DNA of 64,000 nucleotides, from assembly GCF_007183175.1 (NCBI RefSeq), contig NZ_AP019807.1:1181001-1245000 (forward strand), in the 5' to 3' direction. Below are positions 35,429-45,203 of this stretch, piece after piece. Made by a program: the position numbers and the translations under genes. This stretch comes from Microbulbifer sp. GL-2 (GTDB taxonomy: Bacteria; Pseudomonadota; Gammaproteobacteria; Pseudomonadales; Cellvibrionaceae). Below the pieces are notes generated by a model. The model ran no database searches. It was not told where the DNA came from and saw nothing but the letters and a program-made list of their open reading frames with translations. Every line of letters begins with the position of its first letter. The stretch's first letter is position 1.

Positions 35429-38092
35429 TTATTCTACGCTATAGGCAAAGTCGCCTTCCTCAGTCGCAGAAACTTTAATTACTTTAACCTCTTCACCTTT
35501 CGCCATCTTATCCAGGCATTCACTGGCTAATTCTGGTAGTAGAGTTTTGTTTAAAATCACCTCAATATTACGGGCGCCAGTATCCGCCTCATGACAACGT
35601 GCCACAATATTAATAAGCACATCCTCATCATATGAGAAAGTAGCACCATAGTGCTCACGAACCCGTTTCTCAATTTTACGCATATTGATTTTACAGATTT
35701 CAACCAGATCCTCGTCATCCAATGGGTAGTAAGCTACCACATTGGCTCTACCAAGGAATGCAGGCTTAAACTTCTGTAACAGATGAGGGCGGACATTATC
35801 CAACAGGACGTCAGGCTCTGGCTTTTCTTCGACCTGATTAAAGATAGCTCTGATAGCATCTTCACCAGCGTTTGAAGTCATGATGATGACAGTATTCTTA
35901 AAGTCGATATCACGACCCTCACCATCCTTAATAGTGCCCTTATCGAACAAATTATAGAAAATATCCTGTACTCCAGGATGTGCTTTCTCCATTTCATCCA
36001 ACAGGATTACTGAGTAAGGCTTACGGCGTGCCGCTTCAGTGAGTACACCACCTTCACCATAGCCAACATACCCGGGAGGAGAACCGAGCAACATGGACAC
36101 CTTATGCTCTTCCTTGAACTCTGCCATATTAATTGTGGTTATACTCTGTTCACCTCCATACAATTCATCAGCCAGTGCCAGAGCGGTTTCCGTTTTACCC
36201 ACGCCACTGGTTCCACAGAACATAAATACCCCTACCGGCTTACGGGGGTCTGTCAGTCCAGCACGTGAAGTACGGATTGCCTGGGCAACAGCTTCAATTG
36301 CATGCGGCTGTCCAATAACACGTTTATTCAAACGCTCAGCCAGTGTCTTTATTGCGACAATTTCATCGCTCACCATCTTGCCCACTGGAATTCCAGTCCA
36401 ATTGGCGACAACCGCTGCAATAGCCTGCTCATCTACGGCAGGCTGCATTAATGGGGTATCCCCTTGGATTCCTATCAGGTCTGCTGTAAGTGTCTTCAGC
36501 TGTTGCTGGTAATCAGATAGCAAAGCGGCATCTGGGCTCTCTTCACCGCTCTGGGTTTTAATAAATTCTGCATCAATTTGATCACGCAGTTTCTGGATCT
36601 GCTCAATCAGCTCATTTTCTTGTATAAGCTGCTGCTCCAGGGATTCCAGGCGCTGTTCTTCAACCTGTTTGAATTCCCGCAATTCAATCAATTGTTCCTC
36701 ATGCTCACCCATGGCCGCATTTTCACGCTCTAATTTGGCCAGCGTGTTATTCGTACGATCGATATTGATGCGAGCGTCTTCAATTGCTCCTGGAGTTGCA
36801 GATTGGCTCAGAGCCACCCGCGCACAGGCTGTGTCTAACAGGCTTACAGATTTGTCGGGAAGTTGACGACCTGGAATATAGCGATGCGATAATTTTACCG
36901 ATGCGATTATCGCTTCATCCAAAATTCGCACCTTGTGGTGCTGTTCCAGGGATGTGGCAATACCACGCATCATATCAATCGCATTGTTTTCGTCCGGCTC
37001 TTCCACTTTTACGACTTGAAAACGTCGAGTCAGGGCCGGGTCGCGCTCGAAATATTTTTTGTATTCCGCCCATGTGGTTGCCGCGAGAGTCCGTAATTCT
37101 CCCCTGGCCAGTGCTGGCTTCAGAAGGTTAGCTGCATCGCCCTGCCCTTCTTTACCACCAGCACCAATCATAGTGTGGGCCTCATCGATAAAGAGGATTA
37201 TCGGTGTAGCCGAAGCACGAACTTCCTCGATAACGGATTTCAAGCGGTTTTCGAATTCACCTTTAACACTGGCTCCCGCTTGCAACAGACCAAGATCGAG
37301 AGTGCGTACTGCCACACCGCGTAGTGGCGCAGGCACATCGCCACTAGCTATGCGCAGGGCAAAGCCCTCCACGACTGCGGTTTTACCGACACCCGCCTCA
37401 CCTGTGAGAATCGGATTATTCTGGCGGCGACGGGTGAGGATATCGATACACTGGCGAATTTCCTCATCCCGGCCAAGTACCGGATCAATCTCGCCTTTCT
37501 TGGCTCTTTCGGTAAGGTTAATTGTGTACTTATCCAGCGCTGGTGCCTTACTCGCCGCAGCAGCTACCGCGGAAGCACCATCGCTACTGGCTGCGGCGGC
37601 ACCGATATGGCTGGATTCCCCGCTCTGGCCAAACATGGCTCTGGCAGTTTCGCGAATAGATTCCGGGGCAATATTTTTAAGTTCCGGACAGGACTCCAGA
37701 ATTTGTCGACGGGAGGTTTCCTCCAACAATAGAGCCGCCAGGAAGTGGCCCGAACTAATTGCCCTATGGCCGTAGTCAATAGAGGCAAGCATCCAGGCAT
37801 TTTTGCCTGCTTCCACAATCGTAGGAGAAAGCGCCGGTGGCCGGCTGCTGCCGGAACGGAATGCAGCAATTGCCGTAGCCAGCTGCTTGGCAAAATTGGC
37901 CGGATTACAGTCATGCTTTTCTAACAGGTGATATAGGTCCGTATCGGACTGATCCAGGAGCTTAAGCAGCCAGTGCTCCAGCTCAACATTGTACTGGTTC
38001 TGTGCCAGACACAGGCCGGCAGCACCCTCAAGAGAATCACGCATGTGCGGTGTCATGGTATCCACTAACCGCTTCAGATCAATATTAATCAC
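35429..38092 (-). CDS. clpV: T6SS AAA+ ATPase ClpV (TssH)
   Basis: 887 residues. Hexameric Clp/Hsp100-type unfoldase that disassembles the contracted TssB/TssC sheath for reuse. N-terminal double Clp-N domain (about 10-160), an Ala-rich linker, AAA1 with Walker A GEAGVGKTAV and Walker B ILFIDEAHT, a coiled-coil middle region rich in Glu/Gln, and AAA2 with GTSGVGKTETA and VILLDEMEKAHPGV. Starts at GTG 38090-38092 with AAGGA upstream. Last gene of the tssA-to-clpV operon. Confidence 0.96.
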   Translation of the reverse strand: MINIDLKRLVDTMTPHMRDSLEGAAGLCLAQNQYNVELEHWLLKLLDQSDTDLYHLLEKHDCNPANFAKQLATAIAAFRSGSSRPPALSPTIVEAGKNAWMLASIDYGHRAISSGHFLAALLLEETSRRQILESCPELKNIAPESIRETARAMFGQSGESSHIGAAAASSDGASAVAAAASKAPALDKYTINLTERAKKGEIDPVLGRDEEIRQCIDILTRRRQNNPILTGEAGVGKTAVVEGFALRIASGDVPAPLRGVAVRTLDLGLLQAGASVKGEFENRLKSVIEEVRASATPIILFIDEAHTMIGAGGKEGQGDAANLLKPALARGELRTLAATTWAEYKKYFERDPALTRRFQVVKVEEPDENNAIDMMRGIATSLEQHHKVRILDEAIIASVKLSHRYIPGRQLPDKSVSLLDTACARVALSQSATPGAIEDARINIDRTNNTLAKLERENAAMGEHEEQLIELREFKQVEEQRLESLEQQLIQENELIEQIQKLRDQIDAEFIKTQSGEESPDAALLSDYQQQLKTLTADLIGIQGDTPLMQPAVDEQAIAAVVANWTGIPVGKMVSDEIVAIKTLAERLNKRVIGQPHAIEAVAQAIRTSRAGLTDPRKPVGVFMFCGTSGVGKTETALALADELYGGEQSITTINMAEFKEEHKVSMLLGSPPGYVGYGEGGVLTEAARRKPYSVILLDEMEKAHPGVQDIFYNLFDKGTIKDGEGRDIDFKNTVIIMTSNAGEDAIRAIFNQVEEKPEPDVLLDNVRPHLLQKFKPAFLGRANVVAYYPLDDEDLVEICKINMRKIEKRVREHYGATFSYDEDVLINIVARCHEADTGARNIEVILNKTLLPELASECLDKMAKGEEVKVIKVSATEEGDFAYSVE

Positions 38093-38131
38093 GGCGTAAA
38101 GGTCCTTTTAAAAATTATTGTTAAATATTAC

Positions 38132-39262
38132 TTATGCTGTTGGTAAAGCTTCATCGGGAGACAAATTTTCAGCACTCAATGTAATTTGTACCGGATCCAC
38201 AGCCTCATGCTCACTGGCCATATGGGTATTCCATCCCAATAAGGGTTCACTTTCAGATTTCCTGTTTAACTGTACCGGGGATATCTGCTCAGTTGGTAAA
38301 GACACGGAAAGTTCAAAGTCCATTTCAACACCGGCGCTAAATTTAATAAATGCTTTTAACGCTTCAAGTTTCTGGGTTCCCGGTGCAATTGTCATAAATT
38401 GCTCATAAGCCATCGGCTCAATAATCACACGGAATTTATTCTGTGCCTGGAAACAGTGTGTACCCAAAATCGTATTTATACCCAGGCAATTATTCACCCC
38501 ACTGGGCGCTTCATCACAGGGCAGGCGACAGAGAATATCTTTGGGTAATTCATCCCATTGCCCCTGAAATTGCTCAACACTCACAGTAAGATCAAAATAG
38601 TGTTTAATCATACTGGTCAGAGCAGCAGCGGAGCAGTGCCCCTGGCTAAGATGGCCGGCCATCCCCAACATTGCCTCATCAGGCACCGGCATGCGATAAC
38701 GCATTTCACTGGTGCCAAGTCCAGCCAGGGAGGCAATTGCCTGGGTAAAGAGATCGGGATCACGTTCAGTGCGCAGACGCTGACGCTCATAATTGACCGG
38801 CAGCTGATATTTGTACCAAGCCTGATAAAAGAGTGACACATGGCGGTGATTGAACATATCGAGAAAATCACGCAGAGCAGTATTATTTTCTCTTAGTTCC
38901 TTTTGTACCAGCTCGGTCAGGTAATAAGGCATCACTCCCTGACTACCGATCAGCCCCGTAAAGCCAACCTCCATATGCCACTGGTTTAAATCATGTTCTT
39001 GCGCTTCTGTACCAGCAGACTGCTTTTTCTCTAAGCGCAGCACATCTGAACCAACAAATGACAGCCCAGACTGTGCGCTAAAGCGGATTAACTCCTTTGA
39101 CGGCGGCGCAGCCCCAGCGATGGGTTCATTGCAGAAATCCCCATCGGACATGGAAACAGCTCGCTCCACAAGGCGAACGGCCTGGAAAAAATCAAAATTG
39201 TAGGGCTCTCGACGCAGCCGCTCTATTACAGTAAAGCTTTTTCGCCGGCGCGAGGTGGCCAT
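38132..39262 (-). CDS. tssG: T6SS baseplate protein TssG
   Basis: 376 residues, VasB/ImpH family. Wedge component of the baseplate with TssE, TssF and TssK. Typical features: ERLRREPYNFDFFQAVRLVE near the N-terminus, IRFSAQSGLSF, MEVGFTGLIGSQGVMPYYLTE, then LDMFNHRHVSLFYQAWYKY. Overlaps the end of tssF by 37 bases, so the two are translationally coupled. The C-terminal 45 residues are acidic and variable. Confidence 0.95.
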   Translation of the reverse strand: MATSRRRKSFTVIERLRREPYNFDFFQAVRLVERAVSMSDGDFCNEPIAGAAPPSKELIRFSAQSGLSFVGSDVLRLEKKQSAGTEAQEHDLNQWHMEVGFTGLIGSQGVMPYYLTELVQKELRENNTALRDFLDMFNHRHVSLFYQAWYKYQLPVNYERQRLRTERDPDLFTQAIASLAGLGTSEMRYRMPVPDEAMLGMAGHLSQGHCSAAALTSMIKHYFDLTVSVEQFQGQWDELPKDILCRLPCDEAPSGVNNCLGINTILGTHCFQAQNKFRVIIEPMAYEQFMTIAPGTQKLEALKAFIKFSAGVEMDFELSVSLPTEQISPVQLNRKSESEPLLGWNTHMASEHEAVDPVQITLSAENLSPDEALPTA

Positions 39263-41055
39263 CTTTTCAAGTCTCCATCTCTTCCACTCATGGTGGCAAT
39301 CAATTTGGTAAACGAATTAATAGAACAATAGAGGCCCAAAAAGCGCTCAATAATACTGGCTAGTAAAAGTGGGCTGGTACCAGTCAGCATCATTGAATCA
39401 AGCTCAATCTCCACTTCGGTACCCCGACAAAGAACAACGCTTTGGTCAATCTGAATTGGCGCGGTAACAGGCTTGGTATTCAATTTTAACAGTGACTCGA
39501 TCAGGTTACGGGTACTGGCAGAGTCACGGAAATCATACAATCTGAATATCTCTTTCAGTGCATCGCAACCCTGATCACCAGAAAGGGAGAGATGGTTCAG
39601 GTTCAGGTGGGAGATTAATCGCCAGTAACCACGCTCCCTCCTAGGTGGTCTCAACGTAGCGGTAGGAGCCACTACACTGCTGATTCGACTGGCTGGAACA
39701 TCTCCATCCACGACTTCAAGATAAGGCTGAGCATTCCCGCTGGGTAATTTTTTTGGCAGATTGCGATTGCAGCAGGTCAGCTTTATGTCCAGTGTCTGAT
39801 CACTGATTCTGTGTGGATTGAAGTCGAGATCTACCAGGCTGATGTCCACCTCGGATGCCTGCTCATTGCGATGCTCACCTTCAATGACGTCGCGGCGCCG
39901 ACTGTACCAAAAAGCGGACTGCTCGGCATGGTGCTGGCTGTGCTTGATTCCATAAAATGGCCGATAGTTAGTCGTCTCCCCATCTCCATCTGTCGCAGCC
40001 ACCTCATCAATGGAATATATTTCCAGGCCATCACTGCGCCGGGCATCGGGCACAATTTGGTAATTATATTGTGTGTGACTCAGAGGTATTGGGTCTGCAC
40101 TCTGGCTGAACAGGTTAACAACCGGTGTACAACCGAGTGCAAACATACTGGGGACCAGCTGTTTTTCCAGTTCTTCATGGGTTTCGGAGAGATAAAAATA
40201 GAGATTTAAAGTATCTCCGTAGTTATCATTCAAAGCCTTGTGCAAATTGGCAACATCCAGAAACAGGAATTTTTCCGGAAATGCAAAATACTCAGTAAGT
40301 AGTCGATAACCGTTAAACGCGGTATCTGGATACGGCAACAACCCCTGGTCTTCATCCAGCCCTACCTGCCTAATATCTTCTGGAGTAAGGAAGGTCGGCT
40401 TGGGGTCACTTTCGCCATTAGCAACAACAAGCTTTACACACTTTGTCAGTAACAGGTCATAAAGGGCATAAACATGCGAGGCTTGACCGCGCAGAAAAAA
40501 GCGTAAATTTTCCGGTTTCATTTCCGCAAAGCTCAAATCTGGACTTAAAGCTTTTAAGGAAAGTTTTAGAACCGCATTAGCCCCCTGGATATCATTACAG
40601 CCTGGTGCAATAAAAGGCCGCGGCATCAAGCTTGCGCTAACCGGCTGGAATGGACTGATATCTACGGGGTAACTGGTAGTAAAGCGGCAGGTCTGCCCTT
40701 GGAAACTCTCACTTTCCAATAGAGTTCTTGCCTCAACTGGAGTGATAGCGTCGAGATCTGCTTCCGGTTCAAACTGGACAATGGCAAACGAGGGAATTGG
40801 CCGCAGGTAATGCGGATATAGAGTTTCCAGCATCGCATCTGTCAGCTCTGGAAAATCATCGCTGAGTTTTTGCTGCACCCGCGCATTCATATAGGCAAAA
40901 CCCGATAGCAAACGTCCTACCAGCGGGTCGTCAACTGTTTCAGCATCCAATTGCAGGCGTGAAGCAGCTGCGGGATGCATTCGGGCAAACTCAGCAGAAG
41001 TTTGCTGAATAAAGGCTAATTCACGCTCGTAGAGATCTATTAATTTTTCACTCAT
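39226..41055 (-). CDS. tssF: T6SS baseplate protein TssF
   Basis: 609 residues, VasA/ImpG family. Begins with the family signature LYERELAFIQQTSAEFARMH and PLVGRLLSGFAYMNARVQ, continues with ELTDAMLETLYPHYLRPIPS and ends with a conserved region (LVVLCRGTEVEIEL-like; FTKLIATM). Two TssF with one TssG form the baseplate wedge in known systems. Its ATG overlaps the tssE stop (TAATG). Confidence 0.96.
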   Translation of the reverse strand: MSEKLIDLYERELAFIQQTSAEFARMHPAAASRLQLDAETVDDPLVGRLLSGFAYMNARVQQKLSDDFPELTDAMLETLYPHYLRPIPSFAIVQFEPEADLDAITPVEARTLLESESFQGQTCRFTTSYPVDISPFQPVSASLMPRPFIAPGCNDIQGANAVLKLSLKALSPDLSFAEMKPENLRFFLRGQASHVYALYDLLLTKCVKLVVANGESDPKPTFLTPEDIRQVGLDEDQGLLPYPDTAFNGYRLLTEYFAFPEKFLFLDVANLHKALNDNYGDTLNLYFYLSETHEELEKQLVPSMFALGCTPVVNLFSQSADPIPLSHTQYNYQIVPDARRSDGLEIYSIDEVAATDGDGETTNYRPFYGIKHSQHHAEQSAFWYSRRRDVIEGEHRNEQASEVDISLVDLDFNPHRISDQTLDIKLTCCNRNLPKKLPSGNAQPYLEVVDGDVPASRISSVVAPTATLRPPRRERGYWRLISHLNLNHLSLSGDQGCDALKEIFRLYDFRDSASTRNLIESLLKLNTKPVTAPIQIDQSVVLCRGTEVEIELDSMMLTGTSPLLLASIIERFLGLYCSINSFTKLIATMSGRDGDLKRWPPRAGEKALL

Positions 41056-41528
41056 TACATAATCTCAGACACGTCTACCATTTGGGTCACTGGATTCAGG
41101 GCCGAATCGAAAACAATCACTTCTGCGGCCGGATTTACGTGTAAAACTGCTTCCACACGGAAGCGTATACTCGGATCCTCTGCATCAACCTTTTCCTGGG
41201 TGGTAACTTTTACAGAACGTATTCTCGGTTCAAAATTTAAGATCGTTTTCTCTATATCTCGGCAAAACTGCTTCCTACTGCTCAGTGAGGATAAATTCAC
41301 CGTGGATAAATCCGGGAGACCGTAATTAATATTGGAGTATTCGAGGTTTTCCAATCCATCAGGAACAGAGATACAACGATAGCGAGTATTAAACAGGTAT
41401 TCGAGGTCGCGTCGAACTCCCTCACGCAACTGCCGCAACACCTGATGTGATTGATGCATATCCAACCTATTGGAGGACTCCAGTAATCTGTCCAACACAG
41501 GCGCCAATAGACGTTTTTCCTTTGCCAT
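41055..41528 (-). CDS. tssE: T6SS baseplate protein TssE (gp25-like)
   Basis: 157 residues from ATG 41526-41528 (GGAGG lies 11 bases upstream, inside the end of the preceding gene); a GTG at 41549 would add seven residues. Member of the T4 gp25-like family that connects the baseplate to the sheath and starts its polymerisation. Family features: LLAPVLDRLL, LREGVRRDLEYLFNTR, YGLPDLSTVN and the handshake region RIRSVKV...RFRVEAVL. Overlaps the tssF start by one base. Confidence 0.94.
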   Translation of the reverse strand: MAKEKRLLAPVLDRLLESSNRLDMHQSHQVLRQLREGVRRDLEYLFNTRYRCISVPDGLENLEYSNINYGLPDLSTVNLSSLSSRKQFCRDIEKTILNFEPRIRSVKVTTQEKVDAEDPSIRFRVEAVLHVNPAAEVIVFDSALNPVTQMVDVSEIM

Positions 41529-41532
41529 AAAT

Positions 41533-43047
41533 TTATGTACCTCCCACACCTATGGTCGCCAGTGCCGTAGTAAGTTTCAGTTCAGATACCAAGTGATCAA
41601 CTGTGTAGTGGCTCTTTAAGTGAATAACGCTCTGATAGCTACCCGCCTTACCCGGCTCATCAACCACCCTGACCCGCGCTTCGCGCAGTGGATAACGCGC
41701 AAGCATTTCCCATGAGAGGTCGTCGCGGCCAGTCGTGTAACGATCCAACCAATGTTGCAGCTGACGCTCGCAGTCGGCAGCATTCATATATGCCCCGACC
41801 TTATCCCTGATCATCACCTTGATATAGTGTGCAAAGCGGGATGCGCACAGAATCTGTTGCAACATGGAACTGATCCGTGCGTTGGCGGTGGCTGCCTTAG
41901 ATGTGTACTGCTTAGCTTTCTGCAAAGACGGCACACTGTTAAATGCACTGTAGGGTGTATCGTAACAGTGGCTTAAGCAGGCAAAGCCCAGTTCAGATAA
42001 ATCCCGTTCGGCAAAATCCGTAACCAGGATCGATGCTGACATACGCACCATGGTCGGTTGGCTATCTGGCCGATAAGGTATTTTCGGCAATTGGGTCACC
42101 AGGCCACCGCCCATGTGATCGCGAGCAACACCGCGAATATGGGAAAACCAGCCGACCTCGCTAAATTCACGCAATAAAACTGCACCCAAGGCAAAACAGG
42201 CATTACCCCATAAATAATGCCTGTTGTGAGAGGCGTTTACCTGTTCTTGGAAACGCAGGCCACGATAGCGAGAGAATTCAACATTGTAGGGCTCACGCAT
42301 CAGTACGTGCGGCAAGGTAATCGCTACAAAGCGGCTGTCTTCCAGATCACGCAAACTATTCCAGCGAATATATTCTTTCTGGCGAAAAACTTCGGAAAAT
42401 TGGATCGGTTTTGCCAGGTCATCAAAATGGTCGATACCAAACAGGTGCGGAGTGGCTGCACATACAAAGGGAGCAAAAGCGGCAGCTGCCGTATGTGCTA
42501 TCCCTTGCAGAGTAAAAACATCATCATAGGGATGGTCCGGCATCGGTCTATGGCTGACATAATAGTCACCCAATAACAAACCAAAAGGTTCACCACCAGG
42601 AGTACCAAACTCCTCGTTGTAAACCAGATGAAACAGGCCGGACTGATCGAAGTCCGGGGCTCTTTCCATGTCTTTGCTCAAGTCGCGCCAGCTTGCATCC
42701 AAAAGCTTTATCTTGATGCTTTCTGAGTGTGGTGTATTGAAAACCAGCATGGACAAGCCACGCCAACAGGCTTCAAGTTGCTGGAAGCGGGGATGATGAA
42801 TAATCCGGTTGACCTGATCGCAAATCAGCTCATCCAGCTCCATAATCATGCGGCTAAGGTATTGGCGAACGGAAAAATTTTCCTTGTTTGAACAGGGGCA
42901 AATTTCAGTAAGCCAATATTCAAAGGCAAACAGGTCATCTGGCTCACGCAAAAAACGCCGAAGCTCGCTCTGCTCCCCCTTGGCCAACTTTTCCGGTAGT
43001 ACGTCTACGTGATCTTCCATTATCTGGTCATGTGTTGCACAGGGCAC
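41533..43047 (-). CDS. Second TssC-family sheath-like protein (TssC2)
   Basis: 504 residues, clearly homologous to TssC (EvpB family): HPRFQQLEACWRGLSMLVFN, EEFGTPGGEPFGLLLGDY, VAITLPHVLMREPYN, LWGNACFALGAVL, and the C-terminal AHYIKVMIRDKVGAYM. It has a divergent N-terminus and lacks a partner TssB directly upstream. Two TssC-type genes in one cluster are known, for example in Agrobacterium; the second copy's job is unclear (baseplate-proximal sheath or TssE/TssA adaptor are options). GTG 43045-43047 with GGGAG upstream is the likely start. tssE follows directly. Confidence 0.9.
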   Translation of the reverse strand: MPCATHDQIMEDHVDVLPEKLAKGEQSELRRFLREPDDLFAFEYWLTEICPCSNKENFSVRQYLSRMIMELDELICDQVNRIIHHPRFQQLEACWRGLSMLVFNTPHSESIKIKLLDASWRDLSKDMERAPDFDQSGLFHLVYNEEFGTPGGEPFGLLLGDYYVSHRPMPDHPYDDVFTLQGIAHTAAAAFAPFVCAATPHLFGIDHFDDLAKPIQFSEVFRQKEYIRWNSLRDLEDSRFVAITLPHVLMREPYNVEFSRYRGLRFQEQVNASHNRHYLWGNACFALGAVLLREFSEVGWFSHIRGVARDHMGGGLVTQLPKIPYRPDSQPTMVRMSASILVTDFAERDLSELGFACLSHCYDTPYSAFNSVPSLQKAKQYTSKAATANARISSMLQQILCASRFAHYIKVMIRDKVGAYMNAADCERQLQHWLDRYTTGRDDLSWEMLARYPLREARVRVVDEPGKAGSYQSVIHLKSHYTVDHLVSELKLTTALATIGVGGT

Positions 43048-43094
43048 CGGAATACTCCCAAAAGCATTGTCCCTGAGAGACTCAATAGAATCCT

Positions 43095-43146
43095 GGCCTT
43101 GAGCAAGGCCTTTTGAGGAGGAGGCCCGCCTGTAGCAGGCGGGCCT
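43095..43146 (-). other. Two GC-rich hairpins between tssC and tssC2
   Basis: On the minus strand AGGCCCGCCTG and CAGGCGGGCCT (43122-43146) form an 11-bp perfect stem with a 3-base loop, beginning seven bases after the tssC stop. A second stem GGCCTT/AAGGCC (43095-43110) follows. No T-runs, so a stabiliser or processing site is likelier than a terminator. Confidence 0.75.
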
Positions 43147-43152
43147 GTGGCA

Positions 43153-44640
43153 TTATCCTGCAGACGGGATGTTAGCCACCATACGCATGGATGTAGTCAG
43201 CTCTTCCATCTGCAGCCAGGGCTTCAGGTAAGCCACCGCACTGTAGCTACCGGGCTGTCCAGGAATTTCCTTCACTTCCACGCGGGCCTCAGAAAGCGGG
43301 TACTTCGCTTTCATTTCCGGGCTCGCTTCAGGGTTGGAGTTGGTGTATTGGGAAATCCACTTGTTCAGCCAGCGCTCACAGTCACTGGCTTCCATGAAAG
43401 AACCAACCTTGTCACGCGCCATTACTTTCAGGTAGTGGGCAATACGGGAGGTGGCCATCAGGTAGGGCAGGCGCGCGGAGATAGCAGCGTTTGCGGTTGC
43501 ATCCGGATCATCGTAAGCCTTGGCTTTCTGCGCGCTCTGGGAACCGAAGAACACTGAATAATCAGTATTCTTGTAATGGCAAAGAGGCAGGAAGCCCTGT
43601 GCACTAAGCTCAGCTTCACGGCGATCAGTAATACCGATTTCGGTAGGGCATTTCTGGTCCAGGTCGCCATCATCACTTTTGAATACATGAGAGGGTAAAC
43701 CTTCAACCTTACCGCCACCTTCTGCACCACGAATTGCGGTACACCAGGAGTTCTCAGCGAAAGCCCTGGTCATAGTGGTACCCATTACATAAGAGGCGTT
43801 CATCCAGCAGTACTGGTCATGTTCCGCTGGACGGGAAACACCGGACTCATCAACTTCAAACTCTTCAAAATCGAAAGCTTCGATCGGCTTGGTGTTAGCA
43901 CCATAAGGGGTGCGAGCCAGGGTGCGCGGCATTACCAGGGTGACGAAACGGGAGTCATCACTATCGCGGAAACCGCGCCATTTGATGTACTCGGCTGATT
44001 CGAAGATACCGCCGAGGTCACGAGGTTTGGACAGCTCGGTGTAGTCATCGAAGCCGAACATGCCGGAACCAGCTGCGGAAATAAATGGACAGAAACCTGC
44101 AGCAGCAACGTTGGACATCTTACTCAAAAGCTCGATATCTTCAGGGTGGCTGGTAAATTCAAAATCACCGATCATGCAGCCGTAGGGCTCGCCACCAGCG
44201 GTGCCAAATTCTTCTTCATAGATTTTTTTGAAGGTCTGGCTCTGGTCGAACTCAACAGCCTTGTCCAGGTCGCGGAACAATTCACGCTTGCTCAGGTTGA
44301 GCATGCGGATCTTCATTGTTGCCCCGGTTTCAGAATTCATCACCAAGTGATTGAGGCCCCGCCAGGAACCTTCCAGCTTCTGGAATTTTTCATCGTGCAA
44401 AATGGCAGACAGCTGCTTGGACATGGCCTGGTCGATAGCGCTGACCGCTGTCTTGATGGTCTGGGTCAGGTTGCGATCCCAGGTGACGGTGCCTTTTAGA
44501 ACTTGCTCGGTGAGGTTCGCGAGCAGGTCCTGCGCTTCCTGTGGCTCAGTTTGTTTGGTTGCGGCAATCGCCTGCTCCAGCAGGTTGGACGATTGCTCCT
44601 CTGCTTCGCTTTCCGCTACATTTTCTACTTCTGTGCTCAT
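43153..44640 (-). CDS. tssC: T6SS contractile sheath large subunit TssC
   Basis: 495 residues, VipB/EvpB family. With TssB forms the contractile sheath around the Hcp tube. Family features: EKFQKLEGSWRGLNHLVM, EEFGTAGGEPYGCMIGDFEF, ISAAGSGMFGFDDYTEL, LVMPRTLARTPYG, and ATSRIAHYLKVMARDKVGSF. Its ATG overlaps the tssB stop by four bases, coupling the two subunits. A 105-base gap with strong hairpins separates it from tssC2. Confidence 0.97.
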   Translation of the reverse strand: MSTEVENVAESEAEEQSSNLLEQAIAATKQTEPQEAQDLLANLTEQVLKGTVTWDRNLTQTIKTAVSAIDQAMSKQLSAILHDEKFQKLEGSWRGLNHLVMNSETGATMKIRMLNLSKRELFRDLDKAVEFDQSQTFKKIYEEEFGTAGGEPYGCMIGDFEFTSHPEDIELLSKMSNVAAAGFCPFISAAGSGMFGFDDYTELSKPRDLGGIFESAEYIKWRGFRDSDDSRFVTLVMPRTLARTPYGANTKPIEAFDFEEFEVDESGVSRPAEHDQYCWMNASYVMGTTMTRAFAENSWCTAIRGAEGGGKVEGLPSHVFKSDDGDLDQKCPTEIGITDRREAELSAQGFLPLCHYKNTDYSVFFGSQSAQKAKAYDDPDATANAAISARLPYLMATSRIAHYLKVMARDKVGSFMEASDCERWLNKWISQYTNSNPEASPEMKAKYPLSEARVEVKEIPGQPGSYSAVAYLKPWLQMEELTTSMRMVANIPSAG

Positions 44641-45158
44641 TCTGAGTCCTCTCCTTTATCCTTATCCAGGCCCAGCTGCTCGGAAATAGCACCAACGTTT
44701 TCCGTGCTCTTCAGGATATCTTCCAGAACCTTTTCCAGCTCTTCTGAGCGGTCGGCCTTACTCAGAAGGTCACGCAATTTACTGCGCGCTTCCAGAAGCT
44801 GCTTCAGCGGCTCTACCTGCTCGACAAGCTGCTCTGGAGAGAAATCATCCATTTGTCTGAAGTCGAGATCTACAGCCATCTTACTGCCGTCTCCCGACAG
44901 GGTATTTTCTACCTGCAGGTTCAACTTCGGATTTACCTTGGCCATTACATCGTTGAAGTTATCGCGATCGATTTGAACGAATTTACGATCTTTCAACGAC
45001 TTACGATTCTCAGTGTTATCACCTGAGTAATCGCCCATGACGCCCGCCACGAAAGGAAGCTCCTTTTTGACTTCAGCGCCATTAGTTTCTACGTCATAAG
45101 TAATATGCACACGCGGCTTGCGCACACGCTTTAGTTTATTGTGGATGCTCTCAGACAT
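44637..45158 (-). CDS. tssB: T6SS contractile sheath small subunit TssB
   Basis: 173 residues, VipA/ImpB family. Features: RKPRVHITYDVETNGAEVKK, ELPFVAGVMGDYSG, RDNFNDVMAKVNPKLNL, and a C-terminal helical region (LRDLLSKADRSEELEKVLED) that in VipA binds or shields the ClpV recognition helix. Ends 4 bases into tssC. Confidence 0.97.
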   Translation of the reverse strand: MSESIHNKLKRVRKPRVHITYDVETNGAEVKKELPFVAGVMGDYSGDNTENRKSLKDRKFVQIDRDNFNDVMAKVNPKLNLQVENTLSGDGSKMAVDLDFRQMDDFSPEQLVEQVEPLKQLLEARSKLRDLLSKADRSEELEKVLEDILKSTENVGAISEQLGLDKDKGEDSE

Positions 45159-45203
45159 CTCAGGTCTCCTTTCCTAGATTTAGGGACTGCTGTTCTCAAT
45201 TAA

